Position numbers and translations under genes: made by a program. From Rosenbergiella gaditana (GTDB lineage Bacteria > Pseudomonadota > Gammaproteobacteria > Enterobacterales > Enterobacteriaceae), in contig NZ_JABBFR010000002.1 of assembly GCF_018494065.1 (NCBI RefSeq), forward strand, positions 217,833 through 281,832: DNA of 64,000 nucleotides. Direction: 5' to 3'. Of the stretch, positions 55,227-64,000 are shown piece after piece. The notes under the pieces were generated by a model that worked only from the letters and a program-made list of their open reading frames with translations, made no database searches and had not been told where the DNA came from. Every line of letters starts with the position of its first letter. The first letter of the stretch is position 1.

Positions 55227-57011
55227 ATGTCAGCAACCTTTGGCTACACGCTTCAAGATTGGCAACAGCAGGCGAAACAGGACCCGCACCATCTAAAATC
55301 ATTATTGATAGCCCACTTCCAAGCACTCGATCCTCAGGATAATGCATGGATCTATCTGTGTAGTGTTGAGCAACTCCACGCACAAATAGACGACCTTTTT
55401 GCCCAAGACCTAACATCGCTTGATGCCCTGCCGTTATTCGGTGTGCCATTCGCGGTGAAAGATAATATAGATGTTGCTGGCTGGCCGACGACTGCTGCCT
55501 GCCCGGCAGCGCGCTATATTGCCGAGCAAGATGCACAAGCCGTTGTACGCTTAAAGGCAGCGGGCGCTATCGTGGTAGGAAAAACCAATCTGGATCAATT
55601 CGCCACAGGATTAGTCGGTAGCCGCTCGCCCTTTGGCGCAGTCAGTAACACCTTTAATCCAGACTATATCGGTGGTGGATCGAGTTCAGGTTCAGCCTCA
55701 GTGCTAGCACGGGGATATGTCGCCTTTAGTTTGGGAACCGATACTGCGGGTTCGGGTCGTGTCCCCGCCGGCTTTAATAATATTGTGGGTCTTAAGCCCA
55801 CCAAAGGCTGGATCTCGGCACGGGGCATTATTCCCGCCTGTCGCTTAAATGATACTCCCTCTGTCTTTGCCTTAACGGTGGCTGATGCCTATCTCGTTGC
55901 CTCACTGGCCAGCGGCTATGATGAAAAAGAGGCCTATTCACGCCAGCATCCGGCTACTACGCCAGCGCAATTTCCACCACGCGCCCACTTTGCCATACCT
56001 GACACGCTAACCTTTTATGGTGACCAGCAGGCTGAAGCCGCATGGCAACTCTCGTTGGCAGCCTTACAGGACAGTGGCGTGACCCTGACACCTATCGATT
56101 TCACCCCCTTTCAGCAACTAGCCGAGCAACTGTATGCCGGCCCATGGGTCGCCGAAAGAACGGCTGCCGTTGGCGCGTTACTTGACCATCCCGAAGAGAT
56201 GGATCCCACCGTTTATCACGTGATCCGTCAAGGTCTGGATTTCACCGCGGTGCAGACCTATCAAGCGGAGTATTTACGTGCCGAATTAAGCCGTACGATT
56301 CAGCAAACTCTCGCGGATGTCGATGCCTTGCTGGTGCCGACCACCCCGACCATCCATACCTTAGCAGCCCTTGAGCAATCCCCCATCGCATTAAATTCAC
56401 AACTTGGCACTTATACCAACTTTACTAATCTTGCTGATTTAAGTGCATTAGCTCTCCCCGCGCCGTTTCGCGCAGATGGCCTTCCAGCCGGTATCACATT
56501 ATTAGCCCCCGCTTGGCATGATCGCGCCCTGGCCGAATTTGGTTGCCGTTGGCAGTCATTACTTGCGCTTCCCTTAGGGGCTACCGGTCGCTCCCTTCCC
56601 GCGACGCCGCTCTCCCTCGCTGTATCCAACACGCATGTCCGGGTGGCGGTGGTGGGTGCGCACCTGACCGGTATGCCGTTAAATTTTCAACTTACCTCGC
56701 GAGACGCTGTATTCATCGAAGAGACAAAAACCGCTGCCAACTATCGTCTTTTCGCCTTACTGGATGGCCCAATCAAGAAACCCGGATTATTACGCGATCA
56801 ACAGGGGCAAGCGATCACCGTCGAGTTGTGGGATATCCCCCTGGCACGTTTCGGTGAATTTGTCGCAGAAATTCCAGCACCGCTAGGTATAGGAAGTCTG
56901 ACGCTGCTAGATGGTCGGACAGTAAAAGGGTTTATCTGCGAACCAGAGGTGCTCAAAACGGCACTGGAAATCACTGCATTCGGCGGCTGGCGTAATTGGA
57001 TCACTGCTTAA
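55227..57011 (+). CDS. atzF: Allophanate hydrolase
   Basis: 594 aa from ATG 55227. Amidase-signature enzyme that splits allophanate to ammonia and carbon dioxide, the second step of urea amidolyase. Catalytic Lys78 (PFAVKDN), cis-Ser152 (GGGSSSGS) and nucleophile Ser176 (TDTAGSGR). N-terminal amidase domain to about residue 450, and the C-terminal allophanate-specific domain follows (GMPLNFQLTSRDAVFIEETKTAANYRLFAL). Begins the operon behind a sigma-54 promoter; 13 bp before the urea carboxylase gene. Confidence 0.94.
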   Translation: MSATFGYTLQDWQQQAKQDPHHLKSLLIAHFQALDPQDNAWIYLCSVEQLHAQIDDLFAQDLTSLDALPLFGVPFAVKDNIDVAGWPTTAACPAARYIAEQDAQAVVRLKAAGAIVVGKTNLDQFATGLVGSRSPFGAVSNTFNPDYIGGGSSSGSASVLARGYVAFSLGTDTAGSGRVPAGFNNIVGLKPTKGWISARGIIPACRLNDTPSVFALTVADAYLVASLASGYDEKEAYSRQHPATTPAQFPPRAHFAIPDTLTFYGDQQAEAAWQLSLAALQDSGVTLTPIDFTPFQQLAEQLYAGPWVAERTAAVGALLDHPEEMDPTVYHVIRQGLDFTAVQTYQAEYLRAELSRTIQQTLADVDALLVPTTPTIHTLAALEQSPIALNSQLGTYTNFTNLADLSALALPAPFRADGLPAGITLLAPAWHDRALAEFGCRWQSLLALPLGATGRSLPATPLSLAVSNTHVRVAVVGAHLTGMPLNFQLTSRDAVFIEETKTAANYRLFALLDGPIKKPGLLRDQQGQAITVELWDIPLARFGEFVAEIPAPLGIGSLTLLDGRTVKGFICEPEVLKTALEITAFGGWRNWITA

Positions 57012-57024
57012 GAGGAACACGACT

Positions 57025-60000
57025 ATGTTTACCACTGTACTGATTGCTAACCGCGGTGAAATTGCTTGCCGTGCAATAAAAACCCTTAAACGCTTGGGGA
57101 TCACTAGCGTTGCCGTCTATTCCGATGCCGACCGAAATGCGCGTCACGTGAAAGAAGCCGATATCGCCATCGCGCTGGGTGGCGATAAAGCCAGCGACAG
57201 TTATTTACGTATCGATAAAATTCTCTCCGCCGCCAAAAAGAGCGGCGCGCAGGCCATTTGGCCAGGCTACGGATTTCTCTCTGAGAGTGTTACTTTTGCC
57301 TCGGCGTGTGAAGAACAAGGAATCGTCTTTATTGGCCCCACAGCACAACAAATTGGCGAGTTTGGCTTAAAACATCGTGCCAGAGAATTGGCGGCTGAAG
57401 CGGGCGTCCCGATGACACCCGGGACAGCGCTGCTTACGTCATTAGACGAAGCCTTAGCTGCTGCCGAAAACATCGGCTACCCGATAATGCTTAAAAGTAC
57501 TGCAGGTGGAGGCGGGATTGGACTAACTCACTGTCCTGACGCCAAAGCACTTTGCGGGGCATGGGAAAGTGTCCGCCGCCTCGGCGAGCAGTTTTTTAGC
57601 GATGCTGGGGTTTTTCTTGAGCGTTACATCGAACATGCGCGCCACATTGAGGTACAAATTTTTGGCGATGGCAAGGGTAAGGTTATCGCCTTGGGTGAGC
57701 GAGATTGTTCTTTGCAACGTCGAAATCAAAAAGTCGTTGAGGAGACCCCTGCGCCACACCTCCCCCCCGCCATTCGTGAGGCATTACTCGCTTCAGCGAT
57801 TCGCTTAGGGGAGCTTGTCGACTATCGAAGTGCAGGCACTGTGGAATATATTTACGACCCCCTGCAACACGCCTTTTACTTCTTGGAGGTGAATACCCGA
57901 CTGCAAGTCGAGCATCCGATCACCGAAGCGGTGACTGGCGTCGATTTCGTCGAGTGTATGTTACGCGTGGCGGCGGGCGATGCCCTCGACTGGCAACGCT
58001 TGCAACAGCCCCCACGAGGGGCAGCGATAGAGGTCCGTCTGTATGCCGAAGATCCATTAAAAAACTTCCAGCCCAGCCCAGGGATACTGACTGCGGTGCA
58101 ATTCCCTCAAGGTGTACGGATTGATAGTGGCATTGAACAAGGCAGTGACGTTTCTGCTTTTTATGACCCGATGATAGCAAAATTAATCGTCAAGGCTGAA
58201 AGCCGTGATGCGGCTATCGATACATTACAACAGGCCTTGGCGGCCACCCAATTACAGGGTATTACCACCAATCTGGACTACTTACGCCAAGTCATTGCCA
58301 CCGAGGTCTTTCGTGAGGGAAAAGTCTCTACCCGCTTCCTCGACAGTTTTATCCCTGTCGCCAAGGTAGTCGAAGTGCTACAACCCGGTACCTTTAGTAG
58401 CGTACAAGACTATCCTGGACGTTTGGGTTACTGGCATATTGGCGTTCCCCCCTCGGGGCCGATGGATGATTATGCTTTCCGTTTGGCCAATCGTATTGTC
58501 GGCAACCATCCTGATGCGGCAGGATTGGAGTTCACCTTACAAGGGCCAACACTTCGCTTCCATTGTGACACCGTGATCAGTTTAACCGGCGCCGATTGCC
58601 CTGCACTGCTTGATGATAAGCCGATTGACTATTGGCAGCCCATTCAGATTAAAGCCGGTCAAACACTCACCTTGGGCCGGGCACAACAGGGGTGTCGAAC
58701 CTACCTTGCCCTACGTAATGGTTTCGATGTGCCAGAGTATTTGGGCAGTCGATCAACCTTTGTGTTGGGTCAGTTTGGTGGGCATGCGGGGCGTACCTTA
58801 CGCGCCGCCGATATGCTGGCCATCTCACAACCGGAGCTTGCAGCCTGCACGACACCCGCCCCGATCAGTGATCCTGTCGGGCTAGATCCTGCGATGATCC
58901 CCCAATACGGTACAACCTGGGAAATTGGCGTATTATACGGTCCACACGGCGCACCAGACTTTTTCACAGAAGAGAGTATTGACCGTTTTTTTGCCAGCGA
59001 GTGGCAGGTTCATTATAACTCGAATCGTCTTGGTGTAAGGTTAATGGGCCCTACCCCGAGCTGGAGTCGACTCGATGGCGGTGAAGCGGGTCTACACCCG
59101 TCGAATATTCATGATTGCGAATATGCACTAGGAGCGATCAACTTCACTGGCGATTTCCCGGTCATTCTCACCCACGATGGACCAAGTTTGGGGGGGTTTG
59201 TCTGTCCGGTCACTATTGCCAGCGCTGAATTATGGAAAGTCGGCCAATTGAAACCGGGTGATAGGATTCGTTTTTACCCCATCAGCCATCAAGAAGCGGT
59301 GACACGAGAACAGGCACAACAGGCTGCTATCACGGACTTATGCCCTCGTTCAGTCCCTAGCGTTGTTCCCCCCTCCTTAGCCGCGACAGAGTTAGGCTCG
59401 GCAACCCTGCTGGCGGTACGTCCAGCCACTCCGACCACCCCAGATGTCTATTACCGACAAGCCGGTGATCACTATATCTTGATAGAGTACGGCGATAATA
59501 TCCTCGACCTCGCCTTACGTTTACGCGTCCATTTACTGATGGAAGCGCTGGAAGCCCATGCAATTGAAGGTCTTGAAGAGCTCTCTCCCGGTGTGCGTTC
59601 ATTGCAAATCCGTTACAACAGTTTACGCCTCACACAGCGTACTTTACTTAAACGCTTGCTCGATATAGAGAATAAGTTGGGCGATGTCAGTCAGTTAACC
59701 GTTCCCTCAAGGATAATTTGGTTACCGATGGCATTCGAAGACAGTGCAACCCTGGCGGCGGTCGAACGTTACCAAGAAACCGTCTGCAGCCAAGCGCCTT
59801 GGCTACCCAATAATGTGGAGTTTATCCAGCGAATTAATGGTCTACCTCATCGAGATGAGGTGCGCGATACCCTCTTTTCTGCCAGCTATCTGGTATTGGG
59901 GTTAGGCGATGTCTACCTTGGCGCGCCTTGTGCGGTGCCGCTTGATCCGCGGCACCGACTGCTTAGCTCAAAATACAACCCTGCCCGAACCTTTACCGCC

Positions 60001-60660
60001 GAAGGGACAGTAGGCATTGGCGGAATGTATATGTGTATCTATGGCATGGACTCCCCAGGGGGATATCAGCTGGTCGGCAGAACATTACCGATTTGGAATA
60101 AGTTCTTAAAAAATAGCCAATTTAGTGATGATCAACCGTGGCTACTGCACTTCTTTGACCAAGTCAGGTTTTATCCGGTCACCGAAGAAGAACTGATCGC
60201 AGAACGAGACGCTTTTCGTGAAGGCCGTTCCTCAATCCGTATCGAAGAGAGCGTTTTTGATTTCGCTGAATACCAACAATTCCTCAACGACAATGCTCAG
60301 TCGATCAGTGATTTTCGGTCGCGTCAACAGCAAGCTTTTTCACAAGAAGTCAGCTTGTGGGCGTCGCAAGACCAGCATGGCCCACTTGTTCAAGCACCTG
60401 TGCTTGCCGATACAGTAATCTCAACCGACACCCCTATTTGCGCAGAACTGAGTGGCAATATTTGGAAAGTCCTGGTTAACGCCGGTGATTACATCGAGGT
60501 TGGGCAACCATTAATTATCGTCGAGGCCATGAAAATGGAGCTGTCGATTACCGCTACCCTTGCGGGAAAAATTACTCAGGTGAGCGCGCAACCGGGCCAG
60601 CAAGTGACCCCTGGGCAGATTCTATTGAGGCTGGCGGAAGAAGGAGTGGCGCATGCATAA
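57025..60660 (+). CDS. uca: Urea carboxylase
   Basis: 1211 aa, the usual length. Biotin-dependent carboxylation of urea to allophanate. Order: biotin carboxylase domain (1-450; IANRGEIACRAIKTLK, MLKSTAGGGGIGL, FLEVNTRLQVEHPITE), carboxyltransferase AHS2/KipA-like (about 460-770; GPMDDYAFRLANRIVG, LGGFVCPVTIASAELWKVGQLKPGD), AHS1/KipI-like (about 800-1010), and biotin carrier (AMKM with biotinyl Lys1170). Guanidine carboxylases look alike, but the associated DUF1989 genes are absent here, favouring urea as substrate. ATG is 13 bp after atzF; it overlaps the regulator by 8 bp. Confidence 0.95.
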   Translation: MFTTVLIANRGEIACRAIKTLKRLGITSVAVYSDADRNARHVKEADIAIALGGDKASDSYLRIDKILSAAKKSGAQAIWPGYGFLSESVTFASACEEQGIVFIGPTAQQIGEFGLKHRARELAAEAGVPMTPGTALLTSLDEALAAAENIGYPIMLKSTAGGGGIGLTHCPDAKALCGAWESVRRLGEQFFSDAGVFLERYIEHARHIEVQIFGDGKGKVIALGERDCSLQRRNQKVVEETPAPHLPPAIREALLASAIRLGELVDYRSAGTVEYIYDPLQHAFYFLEVNTRLQVEHPITEAVTGVDFVECMLRVAAGDALDWQRLQQPPRGAAIEVRLYAEDPLKNFQPSPGILTAVQFPQGVRIDSGIEQGSDVSAFYDPMIAKLIVKAESRDAAIDTLQQALAATQLQGITTNLDYLRQVIATEVFREGKVSTRFLDSFIPVAKVVEVLQPGTFSSVQDYPGRLGYWHIGVPPSGPMDDYAFRLANRIVGNHPDAAGLEFTLQGPTLRFHCDTVISLTGADCPALLDDKPIDYWQPIQIKAGQTLTLGRAQQGCRTYLALRNGFDVPEYLGSRSTFVLGQFGGHAGRTLRAADMLAISQPELAACTTPAPISDPVGLDPAMIPQYGTTWEIGVLYGPHGAPDFFTEESIDRFFASEWQVHYNSNRLGVRLMGPTPSWSRLDGGEAGLHPSNIHDCEYALGAINFTGDFPVILTHDGPSLGGFVCPVTIASAELWKVGQLKPGDRIRFYPISHQEAVTREQAQQAAITDLCPRSVPSVVPPSLAATELGSATLLAVRPATPTTPDVYYRQAGDHYILIEYGDNILDLALRLRVHLLMEALEAHAIEGLEELSPGVRSLQIRYNSLRLTQRTLLKRLLDIENKLGDVSQLTVPSRIIWLPMAFEDSATLAAVERYQETVCSQAPWLPNNVEFIQRINGLPHRDEVRDTLFSASYLVLGLGDVYLGAPCAVPLDPRHRLLSSKYNPARTFTAEGTVGIGGMYMCIYGMDSPGGYQLVGRTLPIWNKFLKNSQFSDDQPWLLHFFDQVRFYPVTEEELIAERDAFREGRSSIRIEESVFDFAEYQQFLNDNAQSISDFRSRQQQAFSQEVSLWASQDQHGPLVQAPVLADTVISTDTPICAELSGNIWKVLVNAGDYIEVGQPLIIVEAMKMELSITATLAGKITQVSAQPGQQVTPGQILLRLAEEGVAHA

Positions 60661-61387
60661 CGCTCCCCCCGCTGCCGGACGTGAAGCGCTTGCGGCAAAG
60701 GTCTATCAGGCGGTCAAACAGGCTATTTTTGATTTTCAGCTATTACCCGGCGAACGCTTTAGCGAAAACGAACTTGCACAACAATTACAGGTTAGCCGTA
60801 CGCCAGTACGCCAAGCCCTCTTTAATTTAGAGCGGGAAGGCTATGTAGAAGTCTTGTTCCGTAGCGGCTGGCAGGTCAAAGCCTTTGATTTTGATTATTT
60901 CGAAGAGCTTTACGATTTACGTATTGTGCTGGAATGCGAAGCAGTGCGTCGATTATGCGCGATCTCTTCTGCGGATTGCCGCATAGCCTTGACAGCCGAG
61001 CAATACTTTTGGTCGGAAAGTGCGCCCTTAACGCAAGGAAAACCCGTAGCCTTAGCCGATGAAGCTTTTCATCGCGCCTTAGTGTCTGCCACGAATAACC
61101 GACAATTCCTGCTGTTACATACAGAGCTGACTGAAAAGTTGAGCATTATTCGCCGTCTTGATTTTACTCGTGATGATCGCATTCAGGCGACTTATCAGCA
61201 ACATCACGCCATTCTACAGGCTCTCTTCGCGCAGCGCTGCGAACAGGCATTGCGCCTGCTCACCCTGCATATCTCCGAAAGTAAAGCGGCGGTGCGGAAA
61301 ATAACCTTACATCGCCTGCATCAAGCGCGCCTCACTTTACAGACATCCGGCATTCAAAAGGAGGCACTGCGAACAGCCACTCGCTGA
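60653..61387 (+). CDS. GntR family transcriptional regulator (FCD type)
   Basis: 244 aa; overlaps the carboxylase end by 8 bp, so co-translated. Winged helix-turn-helix at about residues 16-72 (LLPGERFSENELAQQLQVSRTPVRQALFNLEREGYVEV) and an all-helical FCD effector domain (LYDLRIVLECEAVRRL, DEAFHRALVSATNNRQFLLLH, TYQQHHAILQAL), whose His residues would bind a metal or carboxylate. Probably the local sensor of urea, allophanate or a related compound; the operator is not identified. Confidence 0.88.
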   Translation: MHNAPPAAGREALAAKVYQAVKQAIFDFQLLPGERFSENELAQQLQVSRTPVRQALFNLEREGYVEVLFRSGWQVKAFDFDYFEELYDLRIVLECEAVRRLCAISSADCRIALTAEQYFWSESAPLTQGKPVALADEAFHRALVSATNNRQFLLLHTELTEKLSIIRRLDFTRDDRIQATYQQHHAILQALFAQRCEQALRLLTLHISESKAAVRKITLHRLHQARLTLQTSGIQKEALRTATR

Positions 61388-61453
61388 GTGGCGACTCACT
61401 GCTACCAATTCCTCCACGGCGTCTAGCGCCCAGTTAACTTAAAGAGGTGAATA

Positions 61454-63061
61454 ATGAATGAATACAGTGTAATAGAGGGAAAATCCCCCTCGAAAAAATC
61501 CCTTTCCGTCAATGAAACATTAGAGGATTACACCTTACGTTATGCGCCGTATAGCTTTCGTCGTTGGGGAACCGCCACGGTAGCCATTACCGCCTTAGGC
61601 GGCATTGCTTACTTAGCCGATTTTTCTATTGGCGCGAGTATCGGGCTGACCTATGGCACCACAAATGCCTTACTCGCGATTCTGTTCGCAGCCATTGTTA
61701 TTTTCTTCACCGGTATCCCCCTCGCCTATTACGCGGCACGTTACAATATCGACTTAGATTTGATCTCGCGCGGGGCTGGGTTTGGCTATTATGGTTCGGT
61801 GGTCACCAGTCTCATTTTTGCCAGTTTTACCTTTATCTTCTTTGCGCTGGAAGGATCGATTATGGCGCAAGGCTTACAACTCGGCTTACATATCCCCTTG
61901 TGGCTGGGCTATCTCGTCTCGACATTGATGGTGATCCCCTTAGTGATTTACGGGATGAAGGCCTTAAGTCATTTACAGATTTGGACCACACCCATTTGGT
62001 TAGTCTTGATGATCGGGCCGGTACTGTATCTCGTATGGCAACAACCGACCTTAACTGATCAGTTTTTCAGCTTTCAGGGCAAAAATGGAACACATAGAGC
62101 GGATCTCGCCTCAGTGATGTTAGGTGCCGGAATTTGCTTATCGTTGATTATGCAAATTGGCGAACAGATCGATTACCTGCGCTTTATGCCAGCGAAAACC
62201 CGCCAAAATAGCCGCTCATGGTGGCTAGCCGTCATTTCAGCAGGGCCAGGTTGGGTCATTTTGGGCGCATTAAAACAAGCTATCGGCGCTTTCCTGGGGT
62301 TCTATTTACTTACCCTAGCGCCGGGTATCAATAGTACCGAACCGGTCCAGCAATTTAACGCGGCCTTCCATCAAATGTTACCTGGAGGGTTAGCCTTAAC
62401 CCTTGCCGTAATTTTAGTGGTGATTTCGCAAATAAAGATTAACGTCACCAATGCCTATTCCGGTTCGTTATCTTGGACCAGTGCCTATACCCGAGTACGC
62501 CGCCACTATCCGGGGAGAATTGTCTTTGTGATGATTAATCTTGCCATCGCCTTGGCACTGATGGAAGGCGATATGTTCTCGGTGCTGGGGAATATTCTCG
62601 GTTTCTACTCCAATTTCGCCATTGCTTGGGTGACGGTTGTCGCAATAGATATTGCGGTGAATAAATACCTGCTAAAGCTATCGCCTAAGTTACCGGAATA
62701 CCGTAAAGAGATGCTTTATAATGTGAATCCCGTGGGGATGGTGGCATTTTTAGCTGCCGCAGGGCTATCAATAGCGGCCTTTTTTGGTTTTCTCGGCCAT
62801 TTCTTAATGCCTTACTCCCCATTAATAGCCTTAGCCGTCGCGGCGGTGTTGACTCCCACTATGGCACTGATCACTGGTGGAAAATATTACCGTAAACAGA
62901 TGGATGACGGGATCGCTGAACCCCGTTACGACCATTCTGGTGCACCAGTCAGTACCTTGTACCATTGTGTTGCTTGCCAGCAATCTTACGAGCGTCCAGA
63001 TGTGATGTTCTCCTCACACCATAATGGGGTGATTTGCTCATTATGTAAGACTCTTCATTGA
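61454..63061 (+). CDS. NCS1 permease with C-terminal zinc-ribbon-like tail
   Basis: 535 aa. Residues about 1-480 form a twelve-helix NCS1 permease related to CodB/cytosine-purine permeases (ETLEDYTLRYAPYSFRRWGTATVAITALGGIAYLADFSIGASIGL; IKINVTNAYSGSLSWTSAYTRV). The last 35 residues hold two CxxC pairs (Cys505/508 and Cys528/531), typical of a zinc ribbon, which the ordinary NCS1 transporters lack. Follows the GntR gene by 66 bp with AAAGAGG before the ATG. Likely imports urea or a precursor such as a ureide for the carboxylase; the role of the tail is unknown. Confidence 0.85.
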   Translation: MNEYSVIEGKSPSKKSLSVNETLEDYTLRYAPYSFRRWGTATVAITALGGIAYLADFSIGASIGLTYGTTNALLAILFAAIVIFFTGIPLAYYAARYNIDLDLISRGAGFGYYGSVVTSLIFASFTFIFFALEGSIMAQGLQLGLHIPLWLGYLVSTLMVIPLVIYGMKALSHLQIWTTPIWLVLMIGPVLYLVWQQPTLTDQFFSFQGKNGTHRADLASVMLGAGICLSLIMQIGEQIDYLRFMPAKTRQNSRSWWLAVISAGPGWVILGALKQAIGAFLGFYLLTLAPGINSTEPVQQFNAAFHQMLPGGLALTLAVILVVISQIKINVTNAYSGSLSWTSAYTRVRRHYPGRIVFVMINLAIALALMEGDMFSVLGNILGFYSNFAIAWVTVVAIDIAVNKYLLKLSPKLPEYRKEMLYNVNPVGMVAFLAAAGLSIAAFFGFLGHFLMPYSPLIALAVAAVLTPTMALITGGKYYRKQMDDGIAEPRYDHSGAPVSTLYHCVACQQSYERPDVMFSSHHNGVICSLCKTLH

Positions 63062-63333
63062 TCAACGATAGGCTCATGGAAGAGCCTTTTTCGTGCTGGC
63101 AGTAAGTATCCTAGCCTTCCTACCTGTTGAGGGTTAACCCGTTTAGCCAGCCGTAAAAGAGACGCTAGCGATTCGCTTTCGCTCTTTACGTTTATCTGGA
63201 TAGTCTGGTCGCTAACTCTGTACTCTGCTTGATAAGCGAAAAGAGTACTCGAACTCACCCTTAGCCTAGATACCTATCAACATGACTCTCTTAATAGGGA
63301 TAAAACCTACTATAAAGAGTGTAATGTCAACGA
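63062..63333. other. Intergenic region between permease and GH43 gene
   Basis: 272 bp. It holds the permease terminator at 63070-63092. A minus-strand frame of 67 codons (GTG at 63258, stop at 63055) covers most of it but runs through that terminator and has a poor start, so I do not call it a gene. AT-rich toward 63290-63320. Confidence 0.4.
63070..63092 (+). terminator. Terminator after the urea operon permease
   Basis: AGGCTC (63070-63075), loop ATGGAA, GAGCCT (63082-63087), then TTTTTCG. Ends the atzF-uca-gntR-permease unit. Confidence 0.8.
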
Positions 63334-63908
63334 TCAGTTATCCGCTGCAGGCTCGCCAAAGACCGGCATATCTTCTTCGTTCCAATTGAAAACTTTAATA
63401 CGTGTATGTCGATTTGGGTCGTAAAGGGGATCCCCTTCAATATCTGAATAATTGCGGGCATGGTAGACTAATACGTCTTCATCTTGCTCATTACGCGTAA
63501 AACTATTATGTCCGGGCCCAAATTGCTGATTTTGTCGATGAGTCGTAAATACTGGGTGTGATAATTTTTGCCAGCTTGCCGGATCTATAAGGTTGCTCGC
63601 TTTATCAGCCCAAAGTAATCCAATACAGTAATTTTCATCTGTCGCGCTGGCTGAATAGGTGATGAAAACTCTATTTCCATGGGCGATAAATGCTGGGCCT
63701 TCATTGACCGAGAATCCTCTTGTTTCCCAAGGAAACTCAGGTTTACTTAACATTACTGGTGCTGTTTTTAATGTCCAGGGATTCGCCATCTCAGAGAGGT
63801 ATAAATTTGAATTACCTTCAATCGCGGGATCCTTCTGCGCCCAAAGATAATAGTTTTTTCCCTGATGTCTAAAATAGGTAGCATCTAAGGAAAAGCTATC
63901 GATCGGTG

Positions 63909-63912
<4 letters not shown>
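63334..63912 (-). pseudogene. GH43 family glycosidase, N-terminally truncated
   Basis: 192 aa with a TTG start, AAGGG seven bases upstream. Similar to the C-terminal two-thirds of GH43 alpha-L-arabinofuranosidases (normally about 310-330 aa). It starts in SFSLDATYF, the pKa-modulating Asp region, and has the general acid Glu (VNEGPAF) and TYSASATDENYCIGLL. The catalytic base Asp in the first blade is missing. Upstream in-frame sequence hits a TGA (about 63938), so it is not a simple start problem within the window. Classified as a probable remnant, though a functional short form cannot be excluded. Confidence 0.6.
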
Positions 63913-63998
<86 letters not shown>

Positions 63999-64000
63999 GA

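Noticed and set aside
57025..60660. Guanidine carboxylase instead of urea carboxylase
   Set aside because: The DUF1989 partner genes expected for guanidine degradation are not in the operon; cannot be excluded biochemically.
63055..63258. 67-codon minus-strand frame between the permease and the GH43 remnant
   Set aside because: GTG start with AAGG immediately adjacent (no spacing), and the frame runs through the permease terminator; not called as a gene.

Overview
The window looks like chromosome of an Enterobacterales bacterium, probably Erwiniaceae. The backbone follows the Escherichia coli 23-25 min order closely: rne, flgLKJIHGFEDCB, flgAMN, murJ, rimJ, grxB, yceB, pyrC, bssS, solA, trhO, mysB, yceK, mdoHG, mdoC. 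Base composition is moderate (near 50% GC by eye). Two flavoprotein-cytochrome c sugar-acid dehydrogenase complexes of the gluconate / 2-ketogluconate type point to genera such as Tatumella, Pantoea or Rosenbergiella. That genus-level guess is inference.

Layout. 1-613: 3' end of rne. 662-12054: flagellar hook, basal-body, rod and chaperone genes in two divergent units (flgB to flgL on minus; flgA, flgM, flgN on plus), with recognisable sigma-28 promoters before flgM and flgK. 12058-15661: murJ, rimJ, grxB, yceB. 15662-21600: an inserted block with a three-gene gluconate-2-dehydrogenase-type operon, a short-chain dehydrogenase and an AT-rich pair of small unknown genes. 21792-28177: pyrC with a probable start-site-switching leader, bssS, solA, a Tat-exported phosphatase of the AcpA type, trhO, mysB, yceK. 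28223-33677: osmoregulated periplasmic glucan genes mdoH, mdoG, mdoC. 33702-38994: a SulP transporter and a second three-subunit FAD dehydrogenase resembling 2-ketogluconate, sorbitol or fructose dehydrogenases.

39044-54992 is accessory: an MFS efflux pump, a 2OG-Fe(II) oxygenase, an NCS1 transporter divergent from a hydantoin/allantoin-type racemase, VOC and DinB proteins, a FUSC (AaeB-like) pump, a HlyD plus double ABC-2 permease exporter without an ATPase gene, an esterase, a LysO-type lysine exporter, and a copper module (DUF2946 protein plus OprC-like TonB receptor with the CxxxM and HxM copper ligands). 55172-63061 is a urea-assimilation unit: a sigma-54-type promoter, allophanate hydrolase, urea carboxylase, a GntR regulator, and an NCS1 permease with a C-terminal zinc-ribbon-like tail. 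The right edge holds an N-terminally truncated GH43 glycosidase.

Working together: the two dehydrogenase complexes could oxidise gluconate to 2-ketogluconate and on to 2,5-diketogluconate in the periplasm and feed electrons to quinone. The NCS1/racemase pair and the urea carboxylase operon look like nitrogen scavenging, and both have candidate sigma-54 promoters. I saw no tRNA or rRNA gene, insertion sequence, prophage or CRISPR array. Nothing here is convincingly a wholly new system. The best leads are the zinc-ribbon permease in a compact urea operon, the ATPase-less exporter, the palindrome upstream of the first dehydrogenase operon, and the AT-rich orphan gene pair.
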